Below the pieces are notes generated by a model. The model searched no databases and had not been told where the DNA came from. It was given only the letters and a program-made list of their open reading frames with translations. A stretch of 64,000 nt of DNA, taken from positions 1,195,791-1,259,790 of the forward strand of contig NZ_HG964497.1 of NCBI RefSeq assembly GCF_000613125.1, read 5' to 3'. This DNA is from Bacillus sp. EB01 (GTDB taxonomy: Bacteria > Bacillota > Bacilli > Bacillales > Cytobacillaceae). This document shows positions 57,187-64,000 of the stretch, one piece after another. Numbering within the stretch: position 1 is the stretch's first letter; each line of letters begins with the position of its first letter. A program made the translations under genes and the position numbers.

Positions 57187-58080
57187 ATGAATGTTATCGA
57201 AATTAACGGTCTGAACAAAAGCTATGGAAAGTCTAGAGGCATTATTGATGTGAGTTTCAATGTCAAGGAAGGCGAGATATTTGGGTTCATTGGCCCGAAT
57301 GGAGCAGGGAAGTCTACGACTATTAGAACCCTGCTATCGCTCATCTACCCTGATAGCGGGAGCGCGACAATTTTCGGGAAGGACTGCATCAAATTTGCCC
57401 CAGAGATTGCGAAAGACATAGGCTATCTCCCGTCCGAGGTGTTTTATTATGACAAAATGAAAGTCATTGACTTATTAAAGTATTCCGCCAGTTTTTATAA
57501 AAAGGATTGCAGAAAGCGGATTAATAAGCTGGCTAGCATCATGGACCTCGACCTGAAAAAGCGAATCGACGATCTTTCTTTTGGTAACAGAAAAAAGGTT
57601 GGGATCGTTCAGGCTCTGCTTCATGAGCCGAAGCTGATTATCCTTGATGAGCCAACAAGCGGCCTTGACCCTTTTATGCAGCAGAAATTCTTTGACCTGC
57701 TCCATGAAGAAAATAAAAAGGGAGCGACCATTTTCCTGTCTTCTCACATTTTGAGTGAAGTACAGAAGCTATGCAGCTGTGTTGCCATCATCAAGGAAGG
57801 GCGGATTGTTAAGGTTGAAAAAATCAGCGACTTAACCGAAAACAGTTACAAGAACTTCAAGCTGGAAGTGAAAGGTGAAGTCAGCCCTGACCATTTTGCA
57901 ATGGACGGAGTCAGCAATCTCACCATTGAAGGAAAAACCATCAGTTTTTTATATAGAGGAAACATCAATTTAATCATGCGGAAAATCTCCGAAATTGATT
58001 TGGCCAATGCCTGGATTGAAGAACCAAACCTGGAGGAAATTTTCATGCATTATTACGAGAAGGAGGCCGGTAAGGAATGA
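57187..58080 (+). CDS. ABC-2 transporter ATPase
   Basis: 297 residues. Walker A GPNGAGKSTT, signature LSFGNRKKVGIVQ (a variant of LSGGQ), Walker B KLIILDEPTSGLD and the H-loop LSSHILSE. The C-terminal 80 residues form the BcrA/NatA-type accessory domain. It overlaps the first permease by 4 bp. Such exporters often remove antimicrobial peptides or other toxic compounds. Confidence 0.87.
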   Translation: MNVIEINGLNKSYGKSRGIIDVSFNVKEGEIFGFIGPNGAGKSTTIRTLLSLIYPDSGSATIFGKDCIKFAPEIAKDIGYLPSEVFYYDKMKVIDLLKYSASFYKKDCRKRINKLASIMDLDLKKRIDDLSFGNRKKVGIVQALLHEPKLIILDEPTSGLDPFMQQKFFDLLHEENKKGATIFLSSHILSEVQKLCSCVAIIKEGRIVKVEKISDLTENSYKNFKLEVKGEVSPDHFAMDGVSNLTIEGKTISFLYRGNINLIMRKISEIDLANAWIEEPNLEEIFMHYYEKEAGKE

Positions 58081-58871
58081 ATATGTTCCTGCATGAACTG
58101 AAGGGCTACCGTAAATCCATTCTCATTTGGGCTTTATCAATGGCGGGACTTGCGGCATTGTTTATCTCAATGTTTTCATCAATGCTTGGGGAAATTGACG
58201 CTTACAAGAGCGTGCTGTCCTCGATGCCTGAGGCAATGAGAAAGGCACTCGGAATTTATGTAGATAGCATTGCGACTCTTGAAGGCTATTACTCGTTTGT
58301 GTTCGTCTATATCATTCTGTGCGGGGCCATTCAGGCAATGAGCCTGGGTACGGGCGTTCTATCAAAAGAAATAACCGGCAAGACAGCAGAGTTCTTGATG
58401 ACAAAGCCAGTCCGCCGCTCGGATGTACTTGGAAGCAAGGTGTTGGCTGCGATTGTGGCACTTGCCATTACCAATGCTATCTATCTTGTCATTACGGTTG
58501 CGATGTCGCTTACTGTTGACCAGGACTTCAATATGAAAGTCTTTCTACTAATCTCATTGTCGATGTTTTTTATTCAGCTGATGTTCCTGGCGTTGGGTTT
58601 GCTAGTTTCTGCGACACTAGGAAAAGTACGATCTGTCATCTCGATTTCAATTAGCACCGTGTTTGGATTCTTTATTGTTTCGGCAATTGGTTCGCTGCTT
58701 GAGGATGAAGCAGTGAGATATTTCTCACCATTTAAATATTTCGATACAGCCTACATCATTAAGCACGCTGCCTATGAGGTCCCTTATAGTGTAGCATCTG
58801 GCATTTTTGTGGTTGCAGCGATTCTCATTAGCTATTTCATTTTTGTAAAAAAGGACATTCATGCCGTATAG
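58077..58871 (+). CDS. ABC-2 transporter permease 1
   Basis: 264 residues with six membrane helices and a large loop after the first (EIDAYKSVLSSMPEAMRKAL). LSKEITGKTAEFLMTKPVRR is the conserved cytoplasmic block of ABC-2 permeases. It pairs with the second, similar permease to form a heterodimer. Confidence 0.85.
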   Translation: MNMFLHELKGYRKSILIWALSMAGLAALFISMFSSMLGEIDAYKSVLSSMPEAMRKALGIYVDSIATLEGYYSFVFVYIILCGAIQAMSLGTGVLSKEITGKTAEFLMTKPVRRSDVLGSKVLAAIVALAITNAIYLVITVAMSLTVDQDFNMKVFLLISLSMFFIQLMFLALGLLVSATLGKVRSVISISISTVFGFFIVSAIGSLLEDEAVRYFSPFKYFDTAYIIKHAAYEVPYSVASGIFVVAAILISYFIFVKKDIHAV

Positions 58872-58901
58872 TCCGGCAGCGGAAATGGAGGTGGGGTCGA
58901 C

Positions 58902-59699
58902 ATGAATATTCTTGCACGGGAATTAAAGGCGCATTTAAGATCTCTTATCCTGTGGAGTATCGGGGTTGTTCTTATGGTAATCAGCGGTATGGGGAAGTTC
59001 TCCTATTACGAAGGGTCGGGGGAAGCAGTAAACGAACTGATTTCACAAATCCCAAAGACAATCAGGACCGTGCTTGGCTTTGGTGAGTTCGACTTAACAA
59101 AGGCAAGTGGATTTTACGGAGTTCTTTTCCTTTATCTTGTTGTAATGGCAACGATTCATGCGGCAATGCTTGGAGCTACTATTATTTCAAAAGAAGAACG
59201 GGATAAAACAACAGAATTCCTGATGGTTAAGCCTGTTTCAAGAAAAAAAATTATCACCTTTAAACTGTTGGCAGCACTAGCGAATGTTGTCATACTCAAT
59301 TTCGTCACGCTTGTTTCGTCCATCGCAATTGTCAACAGCTATGCAAGTGGAGAAGAGGTATCGAGTGAGATCGGGTTATTAATGGCTGGGCTGTTCATCT
59401 TGCAGGTAATGTTTTTGGTCATTGGAACAGGGATTGCGGCTTTATGTAAAAATCCTAAATCGGCAGCTTCAATAGCAACGACAATACTGTTAGTAGCTTT
59501 TATCCTATCAATAATTGTTGACATGGACGAAAGTCTTGAGGGCTTGAAATATATCACCCCATTTAAATATTTCGATGCTGCTCAAATGCTGAATGGCAGC
59601 GGCTTTGATGCTGTGTATGTCCTTTTGTCTGTCATAATTATAGGCATAATGGTTTGGGTTACGTATACCTTTTATAGAAAGCGAGATTTGCAGGTTTAA
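58902..59699 (+). CDS. ABC-2 transporter permease 2
   Basis: 265 residues, similar to permease 1 (SKEERDKTTEFLMVKPVSRK, ITPFKYFDAAQMLNGSGFDA), an evident tandem duplication. Six membrane helices. The AATGGAGGTGGGG site precedes ATG 58902. It is followed after 18 bp by the reductase-like gene, possibly in one transcript. Confidence 0.85.
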   Translation: MNILARELKAHLRSLILWSIGVVLMVISGMGKFSYYEGSGEAVNELISQIPKTIRTVLGFGEFDLTKASGFYGVLFLYLVVMATIHAAMLGATIISKEERDKTTEFLMVKPVSRKKIITFKLLAALANVVILNFVTLVSSIAIVNSYASGEEVSSEIGLLMAGLFILQVMFLVIGTGIAALCKNPKSAASIATTILLVAFILSIIVDMDESLEGLKYITPFKYFDAAQMLNGSGFDAVYVLLSVIIIGIMVWVTYTFYRKRDLQV

Positions 59700-59717
59700 A
59701 AGCAGGAGGTAAAGATA

Positions 59718-60365
59718 TTGGAAACTGAAAATAAAGTTAAGCTGGCAGTCAATGGAGGTATTGGATTTGGTGCAAAGCTGACCGCAAGGCAACTGCTTGT
59801 TATCGCCAAGTACATGGATGATAGTGATGAACTTGAATTGACAACCTTCCAGCAGCTTTATATCGATATCCCTGAAACGCAAAAGGATGAAGTGATAGCG
59901 GAATTTGAAGCAGCTGGACTGAGCTGTTACCCTGTTGGAAGCTTTGTTAAGAGCCTGCGAACATGCAATTTTTGCAAAGGTTCTGAGGAAGAAGGGATGC
60001 CTGTTGCAATAGAGTTAAACAAGCGGATAGCAGGGATCCAAGTTCCGTTTACCCTAAAGCCTGCGTATACAGGCTGTCCAATTGGATGCGGTGAACCGCT
60101 CGTCAATGATATTGGTGTCATGAAAATGGGCAAACATTATGATTTATATATCGGCGGTAAAGCGAAGGGAAGGGATGCCGAGGCAGGGAGTCTATTTCGG
60201 AAGGGCCTTCAGCCGGAGGAACTCTATAAAACTGTCGAAAGAATCATCCGGGTGTATAAGGAAGAGGCTAAGAAGCGTGAGCCATTCCATAAGTTCCTAA
60301 AAAGGTATGGCAGAGATGTTTTTAATGCAAAAATCAATGAAAAAGAAGCATGCCAATCCAGTTGA
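59718..60365 (+). CDS. Half-size nitrite/sulfite reductase-like protein
   Basis: 215 residues. One ferredoxin-like half domain (KLAVNGGIGFGAKLTARQLL) joined to one siroheme/4Fe4S-type domain with LRTCNFCKGSEEEGMPVAIE and KPAYTGCPIGCGEPLVNDIG. The second pair has the C-x3-C spacing of sulfite/nitrite reductases, but the first is C-x2-C instead of C-x5-C, and the protein is about half the length of the full enzymes. It may bind an iron-sulfur cluster with altered or no siroheme. Start TTG 59718 follows AGCAGGAGG. The end overlaps a terminator. Confidence 0.7.
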   Translation: METENKVKLAVNGGIGFGAKLTARQLLVIAKYMDDSDELELTTFQQLYIDIPETQKDEVIAEFEAAGLSCYPVGSFVKSLRTCNFCKGSEEEGMPVAIELNKRIAGIQVPFTLKPAYTGCPIGCGEPLVNDIGVMKMGKHYDLYIGGKAKGRDAEAGSLFRKGLQPEELYKTVERIIRVYKEEAKKREPFHKFLKRYGRDVFNAKINEKEACQSS

Positions 60366-60390
60366 AGATTGGCATGCTTCTTTGCATTTT
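60343..60390. terminator. Strong bidirectional terminator
   Basis: AAGAAGCATGCCAATC and GATTGGCATGCTTCTT form a 16-bp perfect stem. The left arm lies in the end of the reductase-like gene; it also serves the convergent glpD gene. Confidence 0.85.
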
Positions 60391-60430
60391 GAAATTATCT
60401 GCTCCAATAGGTTTATGTCTCAATAAAGGA

Positions 60431-62086
60431 TTACAGGGAAGCACCGGAAGTCTGGGCAACCGCCTGTTCAAGGTCAACAAGGTGCCTCTGTTTTTCTCCC
60501 TCACTCCATCCAAATCGGTAAGAAAAGTAATCGACAACAGGATCCTTCCATTCTAATACTGTTTGAATATCGAATAGAATTGCACCGATCCTTCGGTTAA
60601 AGAAATCAATTGGAGTTACCGCCATTTCCTCCTCGATGGCATAGGCCAATTTTGCGAAAAGAACTGGAGGCAGACCAGAGCTGGCACTGTCATCCTTGTA
60701 GGATGCAGCAACCTCAAATACTTTCTCAGTATTGGAACCATACATACGTGCAAGCTCACGGGATTCATTCTCTGTTAATCCAACCTCCGTTCTAGCTATT
60801 ACTTGAGCCTCCACAAACGTTCCAAACATGGACGAACCCCCAACATCTCCGCCTGAGATTGGGAGATTCTTTGTCTGGCAGGGCGAAAAGCTTCGCCCGC
60901 TTTCGGCTGACAGTTTTTCCACAAGCAAATCCGTAATTGTCTCAGCCATTTTTCGGTACCCAGTCAACTTCCCGCCGGCAATCGTAATTAACCCGGTGTC
61001 AGATTCCCAAATTTCATCCTTCCTGGAAATCTCGGATGGGGCCTTTCCTTCCTCATAAATTAGGGGTCTGACTCCTGCCCAGGTTGACTCGATATCCTCT
61101 TCGGAGATATTTACATCCGGAAACATGTAGTCGATGGCTTTTAGAAGATAATTCCGGTCATCTTCCGTGATTTCCGGGTTAACAGGATCTCCTTCATAGA
61201 AAGTGTCGGTTGTACCAACGTATGCTTTCCCTGCGCGCGGTATTGCGAATATCATCCTGCCGTCCGGGGTATCGAAATAAATTGCCTGCCTGAGCGGGAA
61301 GCGGGATTGGTCGATGACGATATGGACACCTTTTGATAGTTTCAGATACTTACCCTTCTTTGAGTTATCCAATTCCCTCACGTTATCAACCCATGGGCCT
61401 GTCGCATTAACGACCTTTTTTGCATAAATTTCATATTCTTCACCGGTCAGTACGTCCTCTACAACTGCGCCATAAACAATTCCTTCATTATATAGTAGTT
61501 TTATAACTTTAGCGTAATTGAGTGCAGTCGCCCCTTTTTCAATGGCTTTTTTCATGACTTCGATTGTAAGCCGGGCATCATCAGTACGGTACTCAACATA
61601 GTAACCGCCGCCTCGCAAGCCTTTCTTTTTAATAAGAGGTTCCTTCTCTAGCGTCTGGGTGGGTGTAAGCATTTCACGGCGCTCACCTTTTTTAACGCCT
61701 GCCAGGAAGTCATAAGCCATCAGCCCAATTGAAGTAGTGAAACTGCCAAACGTGCCGCCTTTATGAAAGGGGAGGAGCATCCATTCCGGGGTTGTTACAT
61801 GGGGGCCGTTTTCATAAACAATTGCCCGCTCTCTGCCGACTTCGGCAACCATTTTTACCTCGAATTGCTTTAGGTACCTTAATCCGCCGTGGACAAGCTT
61901 AGTTGAGCGGCTCGAGGTGCCCGCTGCAAAGTCCTGCATTTCAACAAGTCCAACTGACATGCCTCTTGTTGCGGCATCGAGAGCAATCCCGGCACCTGTA
62001 ATACCGCCGCCAATAATGAGGACGTCAAAAGATTGGGATGTAAGGCTTTGTATAAATTCTTTCCTACGGAGATTTGAAAAAGACAT
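60431..62086 (-). CDS. glpD: Aerobic glycerol-3-phosphate dehydrogenase
   Basis: 551 residues, usual GlpD length. Membrane-associated flavoenzyme oxidising glycerol-3-phosphate to dihydroxyacetone phosphate and passing electrons to menaquinone. FAD site [40 protein letters not shown] and [20 protein letters not shown] are conserved GlpD blocks. ATG 62086 lies 8 bases after AGGAGG; the frame extends to 62128 without a site. No glpF/glpK neighbours are present; no clear GlpP antiterminator leader was seen. Confidence 0.92.
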   Translation of the reverse strand: MSFSNLRRKEFIQSLTSQSFDVLIIGGGITGAGIALDAATRGMSVGLVEMQDFAAGTSSRSTKLVHGGLRYLKQFEVKMVAEVGRERAIVYENGPHVTTPEWMLLPFHKGGTFGSFTTSIGLMAYDFLAGVKKGERREMLTPTQTLEKEPLIKKKGLRGGGYYVEYRTDDARLTIEVMKKAIEKGATALNYAKVIKLLYNEGIVYGAVVEDVLTGEEYEIYAKKVVNATGPWVDNVRELDNSKKGKYLKLSKGVHIVIDQSRFPLRQAIYFDTPDGRMIFAIPRAGKAYVGTTDTFYEGDPVNPEITEDDRNYLLKAIDYMFPDVNISEEDIESTWAGVRPLIYEEGKAPSEISRKDEIWESDTGLITIAGGKLTGYRKMAETITDLLVEKLSAESGRSFSPCQTKNLPISGGDVGGSSMFGTFVEAQVIARTEVGLTENESRELARMYGSNTEKVFEVAASYKDDSASSGLPPVLFAKLAYAIEEEMAVTPIDFFNRRIGAILFDIQTVLEWKDPVVDYFSYRFGWSEGEKQRHLVDLEQAVAQTSGASL

Positions 62087-62286
62087 GATAGTTTCCTCCT
62101 TAAAACAGAAAAAAGACTCTCTTACCATTACCCTTAAACATTTATGTTCATGTAACCATAAAAAATGAATGAATTTATGAGGATTGATTTAAGCTTTCAT
62201 TATTGAATTTGGGTAAAATTTCATCTTCATTGTAACATACGTGCTTAGTATGGGTCGGATCACCAATTCACGTATTCGTTTCAAAG

Positions 62287-62305
62287 AAATTTCCTAAGGA
62301 AATTT
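62287..62305. promoter_or_regulatory. Inverted repeat AAATTTCCT-A-AGGAAATTT
   Basis: A 19-bp, 9-1-9 palindrome about 200 bp upstream of glpD. It could be an operator. The remainder of the gap 62087-62507 shows no other feature, apart from a 29-codon open frame from 62378 without a good ribosome site. Confidence 0.4.
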
Positions 62306-62507
62306 AAAGGATAAGAAACTAAATAACGTAAAATTAGTCTATATATAATGGAGTGTTATTCATATATATCTTAAGGCATGAGTTGGATTTGTGGGGATGC
62401 GGGGCTTGAAATGGATAAGGTGAGTGAAGGCAAGCTTGTAAAGGAAACTGTAGCGGTATCTGATTAAATCATGGTAGAATAAATTGATGGGTTAGAGGTG
62501 AATAAAC

Positions 62508-62618
62508 ATGAATAGAGTAAAAAATGCTTACTCAGTTATTGTGGCCAGTATGGAGTTTTGCTACTGTTTAGCAGAATATATGCTTGGCAAGAAGCTGGAG
62601 GCATCCAGGAAGAAATAA
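62508..62618 (+). CDS. Small hypothetical protein (36 residues)
   Basis: ATG 62508 follows TTAGAGGTGAATAAAC, a good ribosome site. The protein is short and amphipathic (KNAYSVIVASMEFCYCLAEY, then LGKKLEASRKK), with two cysteines and a basic tail; it may be membrane-associated. A terminator follows 15 bases after the stop, so an expressed small gene is plausible. No family is recognised. Confidence 0.5.
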   Translation: MNRVKNAYSVIVASMEFCYCLAEYMLGKKLEASRKK

Positions 62619-62632
62619 AATAAGTTAATGAT

Positions 62633-62665
62633 GGCAATGCTGCGGGCAGTATTGCTTTTTTTTCG
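62633..62665 (+). terminator. Rho-independent terminator
   Basis: GCAATgCTGC and GCAGtATTGC arms followed by a run of eight T, downstream of the 36-residue gene. Confidence 0.8.
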
Positions 62666-62691
62666 TTTAGGCGGTACTTTGCCTGTCACCA

Positions 62692-62709
62692 AGGCGCTTG
62701 CGCTTTTGT
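62692..62709. repeat. Fragment of the dispersed intergenic repeat
   Basis: GGCGCTTGCGCTTTTGT matches the right end of the element at 32882-32963. Only this end is present. Confidence 0.4.
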
Positions 62710-62744
62710 TCCTACTCTTCTATTTACCTTTTGATTTTGGACCA

Positions 62745-62780
62745 AAAGAAGGATCCCCATTAGGGAATCCTTCTATTTGA
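62745..62780 (-). terminator. Terminator of the leuD-ilvA operon
   Basis: GAAGGATtCCC and GGGgATCCTTC form an 11-bp stem. On the minus strand TTTTGG follows, consistent with the end of the ilvA transcript. Confidence 0.7.
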
Positions 62781-62794
62781 TAGCCATGTGAACG

Positions 62795-63763
62795 TTATGC
62801 AAGCAGAGAAATTGCTCCACTGTTAGCAAGCTGATGAATATATCCAAGGCCTGTTATATCCACATTGCCTCCGCTGACAATAATGCCGCAGTTTTTAGAG
62901 CGGATTGTGTTACGGTGGACAAGAAGGGCTGCAAATGCTGCAGCTCCTGCACCTTCGACTAATGTTTTCTTTCTTTCCAACATGTAAACAATGGCAGTGG
63001 CGATATCTTTTTCGCTTACTGTGACTATATCATCAACTAAGTGCTGGATGATAGGCAGGGTCAACTTCCCCGGCTCCTTTACAGCAATACCCTCTGCAAT
63101 GGTTTTGGCAGTCCCTACCGATGTAGAATGGTAGCCATGGAAGTAGTCGTGCATTCCCTTAACTCCATCTGCCTGGACACCAATGATTCGGATCTTTGGG
63201 TTAAGCTGTTTGGCCGCCACCGCAACGCCGCTTATCAGTCCGCCGCCGCCGACTGGTACGATGATAGTGTCCAGATCAGGTTCCTGACTGAGCATTTCAA
63301 TTGCTATCGTTCCCTGACCAGCCATCACCTCGTAATCGTCAAACGGATGGAGGAAGAAGCTGCCTGTTTTTTTCTGCTCCTGGCAGGCGGCGGTATATGC
63401 TTCTTCAAAAGTAGCACCAGTAAGCACGGCCTTGGCCCCATAATATTCCGTCGCTTGAACCTTTGCGGCAGGGGTACTGGCTGGCATAAAGACTTTTGCT
63501 GAAATCCCGCGGCTTGCCGCAGCATATGCAACACCCTGGGCATGATTACCGGCAGAGGCAGCTATAACACCTTTTTGGGCTTCATGTTCAGACAATCGGG
63601 CCATCTTGTAGCTTGCCCCGCGGACCTTAAAGGCGCCTGTCTTTTGCTGGTTCTCCATTTTGAAGAAAATGTTGGTCCCTGCCAATTGGTTTAAAAAGCT
63701 AGATGTTGTAAGCGGTGTCCGATACACGATTTTTGCCAATTGTTCCATCGCATCGGAAATCAT
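62795..63763 (-). CDS. ilvA: Threonine ammonia-lyase (short form)
   Basis: 322 residues, PLP enzyme converting threonine to 2-oxobutyrate for isoleucine synthesis. PLP lysine in KTGAFKVRGASYKMARL near residue 45; SAGNHAQGVAYAA, VPVGGGGLISGVAVA and IIVSGGNVDI are conserved. It lacks the C-terminal ACT regulatory domain of long IlvA, as in catabolic TdcB or some Bacillus enzymes, so feedback by isoleucine may be absent. It follows leuD by about 70 bp, placing it at the end of the leucine operon, which supports a biosynthetic role. Confidence 0.85.
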   Translation of the reverse strand: MISDAMEQLAKIVYRTPLTTSSFLNQLAGTNIFFKMENQQKTGAFKVRGASYKMARLSEHEAQKGVIAASAGNHAQGVAYAAASRGISAKVFMPASTPAAKVQATEYYGAKAVLTGATFEEAYTAACQEQKKTGSFFLHPFDDYEVMAGQGTIAIEMLSQEPDLDTIIVPVGGGGLISGVAVAAKQLNPKIRIIGVQADGVKGMHDYFHGYHSTSVGTAKTIAEGIAVKEPGKLTLPIIQHLVDDIVTVSEKDIATAIVYMLERKKTLVEGAGAAAFAALLVHRNTIRSKNCGIIVSGGNVDITGLGYIHQLANSGAISLLA

Positions 63764-63833
63764 ATTAGTCGTTAAGGAATCCCCAAGGGAGTCACACTCC
63801 TTTTAAATGTTTGTTGTTCAATATAACCAATAT

Positions 63834-64000
63834 CTATCGGCTGTTTTCGAAGACAGTAATTTTTTCTTCATATAAAAGAGTAATCCCGATATCGTCAAGG
63901 CCGTTGAGCAGCATTTCCTTGTTGTATGGAGGGATGTCAAACTTGTAAGAGAAGCCGTCCGAATCCTGTACAGTCTGCTCCTCTAGGTTGACTGTTACGT
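63834..64000 (-). CDS. leuD: 3-isopropylmalate dehydratase small subunit (partial, C-terminus)
   Basis: The last 54 residues are present; the gene runs off the right edge. VTVNLEEQTVQDSDGFSYKF and LLNGLDDIGITLLYEEKITV match the C-terminal part of LeuD, which with LeuC isomerises 2-isopropylmalate in leucine biosynthesis. Stop TAG is at 63836-63834. It should be the end of a leuABCD operon, followed by ilvA. Confidence 0.88.
   Translation of the reverse strand, partial: VTVNLEEQTVQDSDGFSYKFDIPPYNKEMLLNGLDDIGITLLYEEKITVFENSR

Noticed and set aside
62378-62467. 29-codon open frame starting ATGAGTTGG
   Set aside because: It has no convincing ribosome site, no recognisable motif and is too short to support as a gene.

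Overview
The window looks like a chromosome segment of a Gram-positive, low-to-moderate GC Bacillaceae species. Strong AGGAGG-type ribosome binding sites, frequent TTG/GTG starts, rho-independent terminators, CcpA cre-like sites and the gene content (ywbE, ridA, glpD, YesL/YesM/YesN-like proteins, leuD-ilvA) all fit this. No species is assigned. No rRNA, tRNA, CRISPR array, insertion sequence or prophage was found.

Layout. (1) 1-9400: mixed housekeeping and stress genes: the edge of a CC/Se-motif small protein gene, a DUF2325 protein, an STAS protein, a LysE-type exporter, RidA, an SMR pump, a DUF1540 protein, a GNAT acetyltransferase broken by an amber codon, a DsbA-family oxidoreductase, and a TetR-MMPL efflux pair with twin operators. 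(2) 9400-11830: an orphan palindrome with a very short ORF, then a DapA-like aldolase/epimerase operon on the minus strand. (3) 12270-29570: a large glycan-utilisation locus: a secreted CBM/beta-propeller/Ig-like protein, a CE4-like deacetylase, a DegT aminotransferase, a cytoplasmic propeller paralogue, an esterase, a GntR-solute-binding-protein hybrid regulator, a heparinase II/III-type lyase, YesL, two LplB/YtcP-type permeases and a lipoprotein binding protein. Three copies of ATACATGT-N5-ACATGTAT lie in front of its transcription units. (4) 29960-37112: a divergent HTH/von Willebrand A pair, an aldo/keto reductase, DoxX, PAP2 phosphatase, an ABC exporter and a MATE pump. (5) 37140-56446: a glucuronate catabolic regulon: GPH symporter, two NagZ-like GH3 enzymes, FCD-type GntR regulator, histidine kinase/response regulator, TRAP transporter, kdgA-kdgK-uxaC-uxuA-uxuB and a HAD phosphatase. 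Four operators built on TATACTAGTATA or TGTATGCTAGTATACA sit at its promoters, with cre sites at two of them. (6) 56518-64000: ywbE, an ABC-2 type transporter, a half-size sulfite/nitrite reductase-like protein, glpD, and the leuD-ilvA end of a branched-chain amino acid operon.

How it may work together (inference). Region 3 has the parts to bind a charged polysaccharide outside the cell, import oligosaccharides by an ABC importer that lacks its own ATPase gene, and deacylate and depolymerise them in the cytoplasm. Region 5 could release N-acetylhexosamine from glucuronate-containing oligosaccharides with the GH3 enzymes and carry glucuronate via fructuronate, mannonate and KDG to pyruvate and glyceraldehyde-3-phosphate. 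The most novel-looking items are the secreted/cytoplasmic pair of related propeller proteins, the GntR-SBP hybrid regulator with its three-site regulon, the aminotransferase inside a catabolic locus, and an exact 21-bp-period GTCC repeat array between the TRAP and kdgA operons.
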